Shown here: piece by piece, positions 35,559-44,691 of the stretch
Layout: the number at the start of each line of letters is the position of its first letter
Numbering within the stretch: position 1 is the first letter of the stretch
Assembly: GCA_947480335.1 (NCBI GenBank)
Contig: CANKCB010000006.1
Coordinates: 77,148 to 141,147, forward strand
Direction of reading: 5' to 3'
DNA length: 64,000 nucleotides
DNA from: Gammaproteobacteria bacterium
GTDB lineage: Bacteria > Pseudomonadota > Gammaproteobacteria > Eutrophobiales > Eutrophobiaceae
The notes under the pieces: model-generated
Told to the model about the DNA's origin: nothing
Seen by the model: only the letters and a program-made list of their open reading frames with translations
Databases searched by the model: none
Made by a program: the position numbers and the translations under genes

Positions 35559-37853
35559 TTAAAAGTCCAGCGCGGTCTCAAGAAAGACGGTGCGGAACGG
35601 GTATGGATGATTCACATATGCCAGTTTGTTAAACACATTGTCCACGGCCAGACTCATCCGCAGATTTTCGTTGAAGTGATAATTGGTCTTCAGATTAACA
35701 AACGTGTATTTGTCCATCACCGCATAGGTCTGGTGACCTATATCGGAATTATCCAGTTGCTGGAACGCCTTGGTGGCATAACGCAGTCCACCACCAAAGT
35801 CCCAGTCATTTGTAATGTGGTAGGTTAACACCACGTTACCACGCCATTTCGGCAGGCGCGGGAAATCATTGCCCTCGATGGCTGGATTCAAACTATTGCG
35901 TGTAATCTCCGATTTCATCAGTGTCAGATTGAAGGTGGCATCCAGTTTTCCATCCAGATAACCTTTCTGGGTGTAGATCAGTTCAGCACCTTTTGTCGTC
36001 ACTTCATCTACAGGCAGAAACGTACTGACTGCAACATTATTGACAGTCACATTCTGACTGAAGATCACGTCATTGATGGTTTCGTAAAGGAAATTCACGC
36101 GAACATAACCATTCTCCATTCCGCGTTCTATCATGAAGTTATGATGCAGCCCGTCTTCCGGTGCAAGATCTGCATTCGCGAGTGATGTACCGATTGTGCT
36201 GCTTTCATTACCATATAATTCCTCTACGATTGGGAAACGATAGGCTTTGGCAATCGAATAACGAAACAGCCAATCCGTATCGGGTGTATATCCGATAGAG
36301 AATTTGGGTGAAAACCGGTCAACTGAACGGTCAGCAAGATTCTGCAAGGTATCCGGATTGGGGACAAAGTTGTATACCAGACCCTTGTTGGACTGCCAGA
36401 ACTCCTGACGGCCACCAATGACCATATCCCACTTGTCCGTGATATCCCAGCCTGCCTGTGCAAACAGCGAATGAATCATGGTCTCGCCGCCGCTCCGGTT
36501 ACGTTCTGCACCAAAGACACCGGCCTTATAGTCGGGTGAATCGTAGTCAGAAATGGTCATGCTGTAGTTTGCATACTGATATCCGGTAACAAATTCCAGG
36601 TCGTCACGACCAAACAATTCGCCTGTCTCCAGCTTGATATCAGCCGTTTTCCAGCCGGTATTGTCAAAATCCCGAATACGACCGGCTTTGGTATAGGTCG
36701 GATCCAGTGGGTGTTGCAGGGAACTGCGGGTCTCATCCTGTAACATTTCATAGTAACTGACATTGGCTTCCAGCCACCATGCATCTGTGACCGGTCCCTG
36801 CACTCTGCCCGCAACCAGAATATTATGACGGTCTGAAGCGTCTTCCGTAAAGTTACTGCGTGTTACATTGAATCTGCGACCATCCGGCGTCCTGAAATTG
36901 CCATTCCATACCGGCTGTCCGTTGGTACCAATCAGGTAATTATTTACAGCATCGCGGTCCCTTACTCGGTCTTCATAAGCAAAGTTTAGCAAGGTAAACC
37001 AGTCCCCGAAATCATAGCCAACCTTGACCTTGAACTGATCGGTATTGACTGCCTGTACTCCCGTGTCGCCGTAATTAATCACGTCAGTATCGGTTGAACT
37101 CTTGCCAGCGATACCACCGGTCACCAGCGGCTCATTCCCGACTGCCGTTGTGGAGTTTGAGAAGCGGTAATCCATCGGATGACTGTCATTCTCAAGATGA
37201 ATCCAGGAGGTATACAGACTCAGATTACCGAACTTGTCACCATATGATCCAAACAACCGTCTACCGTTTAACTTGTCCTTGAAACCAACTTCATCGAAAT
37301 CATTCTGGAACATGGATACTTCCAGATGAAATGTCTGCTTAGTCGGAATTTTCGTTTCAAAATTGACCACACCGCCCATCGCATTGCCACCATACTCGGC
37401 CGAAAACGGACCATAGACGACTTCTATAGAACCAACTTCCTCAGCACCGACCAGTGCCCAGCGGGGAGATCCATTAAACGATGTTTGCAGAAAATAATGC
37501 AGTGGAACACCATCCGCATAGACTGAAGTACGTGCCGTCTGGAACATACTGGCGGTACGCAGACCCATCGTGCCATTTGGATCACCAATAAAACGCTGAC
37601 GAATAATCAGACTCGGTTCAAACTTGAGCAAATCTTCTGTCGTCATCGGATTGATACTGACCAGATCATCCTTGGTCATCAACACGGTTGAGCTGCTACG
37701 GTGGGATTCATCCACAGGCCGCCCCTGTCCCCAGACGGTTATTTCCTCGGCCGCTGAACTTGTCTGCGCATAAACTACATTGGCAGAAATTGAAATTGCA
37801 CTGACGACAGCGGCTAATTGCAAGCTGTCGAAGTAATTCCTTGTAACATTCAT
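35559..37853 (-). CDS. TonB-dependent outer-membrane receptor
   Basis: A 764-residue outer-membrane transporter with signal peptide (ISANVVYA) and a plug domain with EEITVWGQGR (TonB-box-like, residues about 37-46), TEDLLKFEPSLIIRQRF, and YGPFSAEYGGNAMGGVVNF typical of plugs. The C-terminal beta-barrel ends in ETALDF with a terminal aromatic. Its neighbours (DUF2946, BNR propeller, thioredoxin-like, then CopC-CopD nearby) suggest metal uptake, copper being the best guess. Siderophore or cobalamin substrates cannot be excluded. The start 37853 is supported by GGGGAG. Confidence 0.9.
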   Translation of the reverse strand: MNVTRNYFDSLQLAAVVSAISISANVVYAQTSSAAEEITVWGQGRPVDESHRSSSTVLMTKDDLVSINPMTTEDLLKFEPSLIIRQRFIGDPNGTMGLRTASMFQTARTSVYADGVPLHYFLQTSFNGSPRWALVGAEEVGSIEVVYGPFSAEYGGNAMGGVVNFETKIPTKQTFHLEVSMFQNDFDEVGFKDKLNGRRLFGSYGDKFGNLSLYTSWIHLENDSHPMDYRFSNSTTAVGNEPLVTGGIAGKSSTDTDVINYGDTGVQAVNTDQFKVKVGYDFGDWFTLLNFAYEDRVRDRDAVNNYLIGTNGQPVWNGNFRTPDGRRFNVTRSNFTEDASDRHNILVAGRVQGPVTDAWWLEANVSYYEMLQDETRSSLQHPLDPTYTKAGRIRDFDNTGWKTADIKLETGELFGRDDLEFVTGYQYANYSMTISDYDSPDYKAGVFGAERNRSGGETMIHSLFAQAGWDITDKWDMVIGGRQEFWQSNKGLVYNFVPNPDTLQNLADRSVDRFSPKFSIGYTPDTDWLFRYSIAKAYRFPIVEELYGNESSTIGTSLANADLAPEDGLHHNFMIERGMENGYVRVNFLYETINDVIFSQNVTVNNVAVSTFLPVDEVTTKGAELIYTQKGYLDGKLDATFNLTLMKSEITRNSLNPAIEGNDFPRLPKWRGNVVLTYHITNDWDFGGGLRYATKAFQQLDNSDIGHQTYAVMDKYTFVNLKTNYHFNENLRMSLAVDNVFNKLAYVNHPYPFRTVFLETALDF

Positions 37854-37947
37854 TGTGATACTCCCCACATCAAGATTTATTGCGTACATACCCACATGGT
37901 GCAGTACATACAAACCGGTCAAATAACGTAACCGGGAAATAAATTGA

Positions 37948-38382
37948 CTAACTGATCAGGGAGACGGGAGGTGCGCGGGGTTGTTGGGGTTGTTGACGGT
38001 ATAAAGTGGTAACGAACGAAATACGGCTGATAACAAATTCATCTGGACCAACCGGCACCAGATGATCGCTGACAAACGACAGGGTTTCAACAAAGGTAGA
38101 GCTGGTTGACCACAGGCCGCAGGTCTCACCGGCCATGCCGTTATTGGCATTCTTGTTTGTATTATCGCTACCGTGCTGATGATGCAACGCATGCGGGTCT
38201 TTTGCCGGATCAATCTGTGTGAGACTGTTGATGCCATCGCAAAAGACCACTCCAAGACCGAGCGGACCATCGCCATTCACTTCCAGCATGTATCCAGGGG
38301 CAATCAGCGAACGCAGAGCCACTGTTATGGCCAACAGCCAGAACAATAAATGGTTGCGGTGCGCTTTTCTGATTACGTTCAT
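37948..38382 (-). CDS. DUF2946-type small membrane/periplasmic protein, His-rich
   Basis: A 144-residue protein with an N-terminal hydrophobic segment (LLFWLLAITVALRSLIAPGYML) and a periplasmic part with HALHHQHG near residue 63 and Cys at VVFCDG and GETCGLW. It resembles DUF2946 proteins, which often precede TonB-dependent copper receptors in proteobacteria. The start at 38382 was chosen over an upstream TTG because the latter sits in an A/T homopolymer. No clear ribosome site is visible. It lies 94 bp ahead of the receptor gene in the same direction. Confidence 0.65.
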   Translation of the reverse strand: MNVIRKAHRNHLLFWLLAITVALRSLIAPGYMLEVNGDGPLGLGVVFCDGINSLTQIDPAKDPHALHHQHGSDNTNKNANNGMAGETCGLWSTSSTFVETLSFVSDHLVPVGPDEFVISRISFVTTLYRQQPQQPRAPPVSLIS

Positions 38383-38563
38383 ACTAAAAAGTATTGACCA
38401 TTTAATAAAAAAAAACAACTGCGTTTATTTTCTGTATCCGGTTGAGAACATTCAATTTGTCTGGTTCATATTGTTTGCACAATCAAGCTGTGTATTGGTG
38501 CGTGCACAATAATGACTATTTTCAACCGACTACGTACTTTCAGGGAAATTCAGTTCGGCCTGC

Positions 38564-39889
38564 TCAATCAAGTTCGGGTAATGACAAAGTACTGGTCAAC
38601 GTAAGCAGAAATGCTTCCAGATCCTGCATTTCAGCTCTGGTCAGGTTCAGCGCAGACAACTCGGTTGCTTGACCATTCACAGGATAGGCCTTGTTATAGT
38701 GATTCAACACATCTGCCAGAGTTGCAAACTGTCCGGCATGCATATAGGGCGAAGTGCTGGCAATATTCCGCAATCCCGGTGTTTTAAATGCGCCGGACAG
38801 ACTGCTGCCAGTAGTACGCATATAACGCAATTGCAAACACTGATTAGGTGATGCATCGCTGTACTCACCCAGACAATTAAACGGATCCGCTTTTACACTG
38901 ACGACTCCCGCACTGCGACCACTGTCTACTGTCTGACTGATTTCGGGATTAACAGTACCCGTCACGTTCTGCGGCACGCCGGTGTTATGAAAGGAATAAT
39001 TGGTCAGCAAGGGTCCATTATGACAATTCACACATTGCGCTTTATTGATAAATAGATGCAGTCCTCTGGCTTCTGCATCTGAATAGATAACCTTCATGTG
39101 GGCAGCGTCATCTGCGAGTACAGCCCTGAGGTATTCATCGAAACGGGCGGGTGTGGGTTTGATCCCTCGTTCATAGGCGGCAATCATTTTGCCGGCGTTG
39201 GCAAATATACGGTTAATAGTTTTCTGGTCCGGTTCAGACATACTCTCCCATGCACGCCTCGACTCAGTATCCTCAACCGGCCCAGCCGCGGCAGGAAAAC
39301 GAACACGATCGGATATATCTGGAAATGCTCCAAACAGAGCGACATATCCCCGTTGATACACAGGATCATTATTCAGTAGGTGCGCAATCTGTGACCGGTT
39401 GGCTCCATGCTCAACAGCATTTTCGAGCGGACCTAGCGCCTGAGACCACTGACTGTCCTTGCGCCCATCCCAGAAATACCAGAGGTTGTAAGAGGCACCC
39501 ACCAGTGACATGGAATGCCGTTTGGTAGTCCCCTCGCCTTTGGCCAGCGCCAGACCATCTGTAAAATATCGGTCTGGTTGATGACAGGTCGCACACGCCA
39601 CTTGTCCATGCGCACTCAGGCGAGTGTCATAAAAAAGTTTATAACCCATTGCTGCCGCTGATTGTTTGTCTGCCACTGCATTCGAAGGATCCACTGCAAG
39701 CGGCGGCAGTTTCTCAAGTGACAGGTTTGTCAGCGTCTTTTTTTCAGTGAGTGACCAGATATGGGGAGTCTGGTCTGGGTTGGTTGTTTGCTGTGCAACC
39801 ACATAAGGTACTGATACCGACAGGCACAGTGTTAATAACCGCGGCAACTTAACCAGAAGACAACGGAGAAATAAATCACGGGAAAACAC
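38564..39889 (-). CDS. Exported di-heme cytochrome c peroxidase / MauG-family enzyme
   Basis: A 441-residue exported di-heme c-type protein. It has a signal-like N-terminus (LLTLCLSVSVPYVVAQ), heme sites CATCH near residue 97 and CVNCH near residue 283, and the segment TPGLRNIASTSPYMHAGQF near residue 380 of the MauG/peroxidase superfamily. The start is probably GTG 39889, 8 nt beyond the stop of the YtkA-like gene with GGAG upstream; the longer frame overlaps that gene. It is cotranscribed with the YtkA-like gene. The copper-locus context recalls MbnH-like enzymes, but the usual MbnP partner is not present. Confidence 0.85.
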   Translation of the reverse strand: MFSRDLFLRCLLVKLPRLLTLCLSVSVPYVVAQQTTNPDQTPHIWSLTEKKTLTNLSLEKLPPLAVDPSNAVADKQSAAAMGYKLFYDTRLSAHGQVACATCHQPDRYFTDGLALAKGEGTTKRHSMSLVGASYNLWYFWDGRKDSQWSQALGPLENAVEHGANRSQIAHLLNNDPVYQRGYVALFGAFPDISDRVRFPAAAGPVEDTESRRAWESMSEPDQKTINRIFANAGKMIAAYERGIKPTPARFDEYLRAVLADDAAHMKVIYSDAEARGLHLFINKAQCVNCHNGPLLTNYSFHNTGVPQNVTGTVNPEISQTVDSGRSAGVVSVKADPFNCLGEYSDASPNQCLQLRYMRTTGSSLSGAFKTPGLRNIASTSPYMHAGQFATLADVLNHYNKAYPVNGQATELSALNLTRAEMQDLEAFLLTLTSTLSLPELD

Positions 39890-39897
39890 GATTACTG

Positions 39898-40392
39898 CTA
39901 CTCCACCAGCAACTCGAACACAGCCGTGTCCGTCATCTTTTCTGACTGGATATAAAACATCACATACCACATGCCTGGCATCTGAAAATTCATACCTTCA
40001 ACATGATAATCACCCTTGCCCAGATAACGGGTAACTTCCGGCAGTGTGGGCAAATCATGATCATGCAGAGGCATGCCTCCGCTGACCTGTATCACCGCAT
40101 TTTCAACCGGCAGACCATCCATCGATTCGACATGCAATACCCAGCTATGAAATTGACTGATAACTATCGGATCCAGCTCACTTCTGGCGGAGACTTTAAA
40201 AATACTTCTATTTGAATTTCTGGGTTCGGACAGGGCTTTTATTAATTCTGGTTCGGGGATGCCCCCAATCAAATCAACCGATTTGGGTACCAGTTGTCGG
40301 TAGTTACCCTCCGGGGTTTCAATTGCCTGACCATAGACAAATACGGGTTGAGTCATACCCACCAGAATTAACACCGAAAATATACGCCACAT
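39898..40392 (-). CDS. YtkA/FixH-like exported protein
   Basis: A 164-residue protein with a signal peptide (IFSVLILVGMTQPVFVYG) and a C-terminal beta-sandwich resembling YtkA-like domains: FHSWVLHVESMDGLPVENAV near residue 90, GGMPLHDHDLP near residue 114, and MPGMWYVMFYI near residue 144. The His/Met residues would suit copper binding in the periplasm. The start was taken at MWRIFSVLI (40392). It is the first gene of the leftward pair with the di-heme enzyme, and divergent from DUF1499. Confidence 0.72.
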   Translation of the reverse strand: MWRIFSVLILVGMTQPVFVYGQAIETPEGNYRQLVPKSVDLIGGIPEPELIKALSEPRNSNRSIFKVSARSELDPIVISQFHSWVLHVESMDGLPVENAVIQVSGGMPLHDHDLPTLPEVTRYLGKGDYHVEGMNFQMPGMWYVMFYIQSEKMTDTAVFELLVE

Positions 40393-40469
40393 AGTCAACC
40401 GCAAATAAGTGAAAGTGATATTATACATCAAGTCTGATCTGACACTGTTTGTTCAATACGGAGCTGGAA

Positions 40470-41249
40470 ATGAAAACAAATCCTGACTGGCAATTTGTCT
40501 CGAGCACAGACAATCCTGAACCAAAAACCCGGTTGATTATCCGTATCGGCATCCTGCTGGCTTTACTGAATCTGCTGCTGGTGCTTGCTGGTCCGCTCGC
40601 CCGTCATTACGAACTATTGCCCGTGATGACAGCTTTTCGTCTGTTTTTCAATTCTGTGCTGGCAGGTTTGGTATTGGGCGTACTAGGTTTAGTATTAGTT
40701 TTAACTACCTGGCTGAGTCAGAACCGGTATGCTACCGGGGGTGGATGGATGATGTTGCTACCGGGATTATTGCCAGCAGTTATCGTGCTGGCGATGACGG
40801 GTCCCGCCAGTCTGGGCAAACCAATGATCCATGACATCAGTACGGACACCAGCAACCCGCCAATATTTGTCGAGGTAAAAAAACAGCGCACCGTGGATCA
40901 AAACCCGGTTGACTACAAAGGCGCAGAAATTGCCGCCTTGCAGATTGCGGCCTACCCGGATATCAAATCGATAATATCCAGTATGAGCACAGATGACGCG
41001 CTGACCGAAGCCACCCAGGTGGTAAAGGATCTGGGCTGGGAGTTTATCAACGTAGACTACAAAAACGGTATCGTCGAAGCGTATGACAGAACCCGCGTAT
41101 TTGGTTTTACAGATGATATTATCTTCCGAATCAAACCTGAGGGATCAGGCAGTCGAATTGACGTTCGTTCAGCCTCTCGCTATGGCAAGGGTGATCTGGG
41201 CAAGAATGCCGAGCGTATCCGTTTGGTAATCAAAACCTTTCGTTCATAA
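40470..41249 (+). CDS. DUF1499 domain membrane protein
   Basis: A 259-residue protein with three N-terminal membrane segments (about residues 24-45, 57-82 and 92-114) and a C-terminal DUF1499 domain: PPIFVEVKKQRTVDQNPVDY near residue 131, then LQIAAYPDIKSI and DDIIFRIKPEGSGSRIDVRS near residue 213. The family function is unknown. GGAG lies 7 nt upstream of ATG 40470, which decides the start over an earlier ATG. It heads the rightward set with the SH3 and CopC-CopD genes. Confidence 0.82.
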   Translation: MKTNPDWQFVSSTDNPEPKTRLIIRIGILLALLNLLLVLAGPLARHYELLPVMTAFRLFFNSVLAGLVLGVLGLVLVLTTWLSQNRYATGGGWMMLLPGLLPAVIVLAMTGPASLGKPMIHDISTDTSNPPIFVEVKKQRTVDQNPVDYKGAEIAALQIAAYPDIKSIISSMSTDDALTEATQVVKDLGWEFINVDYKNGIVEAYDRTRVFGFTDDIIFRIKPEGSGSRIDVRSASRYGKGDLGKNAERIRLVIKTFRS

Positions 41250-41270
41250 TAAATCATAACTGGATCAATC

Positions 41271-41843
41271 ATGAATTTTGCACCACTGTTTCTGTTTCTG
41301 TTGTATGTGCTACCAATCAGTGCCAAGGCAGATCCAGGCGATGAACTGGTGATTACCGGTTTTGTTGTCAATTTACGCGCGCAACCCTCAAAGGACGCCG
41401 CTGTGTTGCTAAAGCTGAAAGAGGGCCTCACCGTCGTGGAAATCCAACGCGAGGGAGATTGGGTGCAAGTATATAATGATCGCGCTGGCGTCCCCACAGG
41501 CTGGGTCCATTACTCGCTGATTGTGCCCTTATCCACGGGCAATACCACCGCTATAATTAATCATACCGAATCCTATAACCGGTTTATGACTGCCTACAAT
41601 AAATTGAGTGAGTCCTGGAAACAAATACATGGCGCCCTGCCATTCGTGATGGTCGAAGAATATATAACTCGCAAGGTTCGGATTACCGCTACAACTGAAT
41701 GGTTACAGGCAGAACAAACTGATCGCGAACAGATGGTCGCGGATCTGTTCAAAAGTTGGAGTCAGATTGTCGAACCAGGTTTGACTGCGGAGATTGAAGT
41801 CGTTGACACAAATGGCAACAAATTGATGTCGATGTTTCAATAA
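41271..41843 (+). CDS. Exported bacterial SH3-domain protein
   Basis: A 190-residue protein with a signal peptide (FLLYVLPISAKA) and a bacterial SH3 domain at about residues 26-85 (ITGFVVNLRAQPS, VLLKLKEGLTVVEIQREGDW, GWVHYSLI). The C-terminal half is helical and unassigned. SH3 domains of this type bind cell wall or proteins. It sits between DUF1499 and CopC-CopD; its part in the locus is unknown. Confidence 0.8.
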   Translation: MNFAPLFLFLLYVLPISAKADPGDELVITGFVVNLRAQPSKDAAVLLKLKEGLTVVEIQREGDWVQVYNDRAGVPTGWVHYSLIVPLSTGNTTAIINHTESYNRFMTAYNKLSESWKQIHGALPFVMVEEYITRKVRITATTEWLQAEQTDREQMVADLFKSWSQIVEPGLTAEIEVVDTNGNKLMSMFQ

Positions 41844-41902
41844 CCTGTTTGTCATATTAAACAGAACACCCACTTATTTCAGATACTGCTGTATACAGTT
41901 AA

Positions 41903-43513
41903 ATGAACAAATTCTACCTTGACCGAATGTTGCACCTGTTACTGGTAGTCCTGCCAGTGGTGTTACTGCCTTTACAAGTACAAGCTCATACGAGTCTGCT
42001 CGAATCCCTACCGGCCAACGGTGCGGTAATGCAGAATGCACCTTCCGTCATTACATTGAAATTCAATGAACCGGTCAGGGTCATACGCATCCAGTTACTC
42101 GACGTAAAAGGTGCGGCCGTTTCGCTAAAAGCGACCGGTGCAATCAATAATCAAACAAACTATGCGCCGGAACAACCATTGCCTGATGGTCAATACCTGC
42201 TCAGTTTTCGGGTATTATCCGTTGATGCACACCCGATTTCCGGCAATATCGGTTTTGCCATCGGGGATATGGCTGCACCCGAAGCCCGTGCGCTGAAGGA
42301 TGCTGATCCTGGAGTGTTGATATTGACACGTGCGAACCGCACCCTCGAACTGATTACCTTGCTTTCCAGTGTGGGGCTGGTTCTGTTTCCGCTGTTATTT
42401 ACCCTGCCTCCCTCACTGGAAAAACACCGACGCAAATATCTGCACTTTACCGCAATTACCGGATTAATAACGGCGATCATTGGACTGGGCCTATGGGGCG
42501 CCTTGCTTGCTGAAGTCTCACTTCTGGATTTTTTCAGTGCTGAAGTCTGGTCGCTGGCCAATACCACTACCCTGTCACAAAGTACGGCATTTATCACTCT
42601 CGGACTGACAATCGTGCTGATTTCCACCTGGTATGAATCACGATTGGTCTGCAATACGCTCGGTATCACAGGCAGTTTGATTGGCATTGCCGGTCTAGCC
42701 AGTAGTGGACATGCAGCAGCGAGCACAGGGTTACTGACACCAGTATTTATGTTGCATACGTTGATGGCGGGCATCTGGTTGGGTGCACTTTTGATATTGT
42801 TGCCGCTGACACAGCGTGGCCCGGACACAACCATCATCCAGGTGCTCAAACAATTTTCAGTACGTGCAACGATCGTTGTGACCTTATTACTGGTTTGTGC
42901 CGGCATACTCAGCTGGTACCAACTCGGAAGCTTCAGCGCACTGTATAACACGCCTTATGGTAACTGGCTGGTTTTGAAACTGTTACTCGTGATGGTTGTA
43001 TTGTATATGGCTATTAAAAACCGCTGGTCATACACACCAGCACTGATAAGTAATCTGCAGGGTGCCCGTTTGACGCTGTTCCGTTCTATCCGGATTGAAA
43101 CGGTAGTCATGTTTCTGGTGATCGCCGTCACAACGGGACTGGCCTCGACCCCTCCGCCGGAACAGGATGAGATACAAACGTTACTAACTCAACAAGTGCA
43201 GGCAATAGATGGAACTGTGCTGGATCTGTCAATGAATCCCGCCCAATCCGGTAACAACACGGTTGAGATGGTTTTCAATAAGGCAGGTCAACCACTGACT
43301 CCAAAGGAAGTCACCCTGCGCTGGCTGAACCCGGAAGCTGGCATTGAGCCTTTGTCACGCAAGGCTTATTACCAGAGCAATGGTAATTTCACAGTGGACG
43401 AAGTAGATCTGCTGGTTGATGGTAAATGGCAATTCAAGGTGGAGGCATTGATTGATGATTTCACGTTGACGCGATTTACCACAACGGTGACCATAAAAAA
43501 AGGGACGGAGTAA
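41903..43513 (+). CDS. CopC-CopD fusion copper resistance/uptake protein
   Basis: A 536-residue fusion. After a signal peptide (LPLQVQA), the CopC-like domain starts AHTSLLESLPANGA, with the N-terminal His that binds Cu(II) and a second His in VDAHPISG near residue 111. A CopD-like domain of about eight membrane segments follows, with HAAASTGL and MLHTLMAGIWLGAL histidines near residues 275-295. The C-terminal periplasmic beta domain covers about residues 430-535. Such fusions (YcnJ type) move copper across the inner membrane. The 3' end overlaps a terminator hairpin shared with the convergent hydrolase gene. Confidence 0.9.
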   Translation: MNKFYLDRMLHLLLVVLPVVLLPLQVQAHTSLLESLPANGAVMQNAPSVITLKFNEPVRVIRIQLLDVKGAAVSLKATGAINNQTNYAPEQPLPDGQYLLSFRVLSVDAHPISGNIGFAIGDMAAPEARALKDADPGVLILTRANRTLELITLLSSVGLVLFPLLFTLPPSLEKHRRKYLHFTAITGLITAIIGLGLWGALLAEVSLLDFFSAEVWSLANTTTLSQSTAFITLGLTIVLISTWYESRLVCNTLGITGSLIGIAGLASSGHAAASTGLLTPVFMLHTLMAGIWLGALLILLPLTQRGPDTTIIQVLKQFSVRATIVVTLLLVCAGILSWYQLGSFSALYNTPYGNWLVLKLLLVMVVLYMAIKNRWSYTPALISNLQGARLTLFRSIRIETVVMFLVIAVTTGLASTPPPEQDEIQTLLTQQVQAIDGTVLDLSMNPAQSGNNTVEMVFNKAGQPLTPKEVTLRWLNPEAGIEPLSRKAYYQSNGNFTVDEVDLLVDGKWQFKVEALIDDFTLTRFTTTVTIKKGTE

Positions 43514-43527
43514 TCGACTCCGTCCCT
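43495..43527 (-). terminator. Terminator of the dienelactone hydrolase gene
   Basis: An 11-bp perfect stem (43501-43511 with 43517-43527) with a 5-nt loop is followed, reading leftward, by seven T. It also includes the stop codon of the convergent CopC-CopD gene. Confidence 0.85.
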
Positions 43528-43547
43528 CGCAGTTGCATCAGTATTTT

Positions 43548-44423
43548 TTATTTCAGGTTCTTGCCAAAAAACTCAACTGATCGTGACCAGGCCAGTTCGG
43601 CCGCTTCCTTCACATAACGATCCGGACGATCGTCCTGATGGAATGCATGCTGGGTACCGGGATACACATAAAGTTCATAAGGCTTGTTGTTCGCCTTCAT
43701 CTTCTCTTCAAAACCGGGTAATCCTGCGGTCAAACGCGGATCGTTTTCGGCGTAGTTCATCAGGATATTGGCATGAATCTTTTCATAACCGGAATCCGGC
43801 TGTTCACCATAGAACGATACCGCGGCATCCAGCACGGGTGAATTGACAGCCAGACTGAGCACATGACCGCCACCCCAGCAAAACCCAATCACACCGACCT
43901 TGCCGGTAGTTTCAGGACTGGACTTGAGGTATTCGACAGCCTTGACCAGGTCAGCATCCAGATCAGCACTTGGAATTTTTGCCAACGTTTCCAGTGCCGC
44001 ATCCCCTTCCGGTCCACGTGAATCACCCGCTGGCGTACCACCTGAACGTGAAAGCAGATCCGGGGCTATAACGATATAACCTTCCAGCGCCATACGACGG
44101 GCAACATCCTTGAAGTGCTGCCAGAGACCACGATTCGCATGGATGACAATCACTGCAGGTAATTTTTCGGTGCCTTTGGGTCGTGCCTTGTACGCACTGA
44201 CTTGGTTGCCAGAAGCACCTGGATACGTGATCATCTCAATGCTGAGACGTTCATCATTTTCCGGTGTCAGGTCTGCCATTGCACTCTTGCCTTCTATCAA
44301 AGCCAGCGTTGCGTAGGCGGCAACTGTTCCACCCGTCAGTACGGCAAGGCGATTTAAAAACTCACGGCGTCCCATATTGGTATGCAGGTATTCGTCGTGT
44401 AATTCAGATATTCTGCTATCCAT
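43548..44423 (-). CDS. Tat-exported dienelactone hydrolase family protein
   Basis: A 291-residue alpha/beta hydrolase with a Tat-type signal (GRREFLNRLAVLTGG near residue 17). The dienelactone-hydrolase nucleophile is a Cys in GFCWGGGH near residue 190, followed by SFYGEQPDSGYEKI, the Asp in ENDPRLTAGLP and the His in GTQHAFHQDDRPD near residue 261. Start 44423 is supported by GGGGAG. The substrate is unknown; export via Tat is unusual for the cytosolic chlorocatechol-pathway enzymes of this family. It is monocistronic. Confidence 0.88.
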   Translation of the reverse strand: MDSRISELHDEYLHTNMGRREFLNRLAVLTGGTVAAYATLALIEGKSAMADLTPENDERLSIEMITYPGASGNQVSAYKARPKGTEKLPAVIVIHANRGLWQHFKDVARRMALEGYIVIAPDLLSRSGGTPAGDSRGPEGDAALETLAKIPSADLDADLVKAVEYLKSSPETTGKVGVIGFCWGGGHVLSLAVNSPVLDAAVSFYGEQPDSGYEKIHANILMNYAENDPRLTAGLPGFEEKMKANNKPYELYVYPGTQHAFHQDDRPDRYVKEAAELAWSRSVEFFGKNLK

Positions 44424-44691
44424 TGATACTCCCCTCTGCTGGTTAATGGTAATAATTTGTATATGTTGGTAGGTCTGAGAACAAAATCTGCTCTGGATGC
44501 TAGTGTAGAAATTTTGGTCTGTCAATTCATCAGCATCCGGTGCTTTATCTCACCGGCAGGTCGAGCTTCCAGACTACCAATATATTCAATCATTCACTTC
44601 CTGTTACGCTATCGACCTGAACATTTTGCAGGTAAAGTACTCCTGATAGTACAACCCGCTACACAGGATATCGTTTCAGGGAGACCGTATT

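Noticed and set aside
38403-38510. A9 tract and repeated TGCACAAT upstream of the DUF2946 gene as a metal-regulator site
   Set aside because: Only short matches to an inverted ATTGT-N4-ACAAT; no resemblance to a known copper regulator box strong enough to list.
38564-40392. MbnH-MbnP pair (peptide-oxidising copper system)
   Set aside because: The di-heme enzyme fits the superfamily, but the neighbour is a short YtkA-like protein and not an MbnP-type protein.
42190-42951. 253-codon - strand frame
   Set aside because: Antisense to the CopC-CopD fusion; low-complexity composition caused by the opposite frame.
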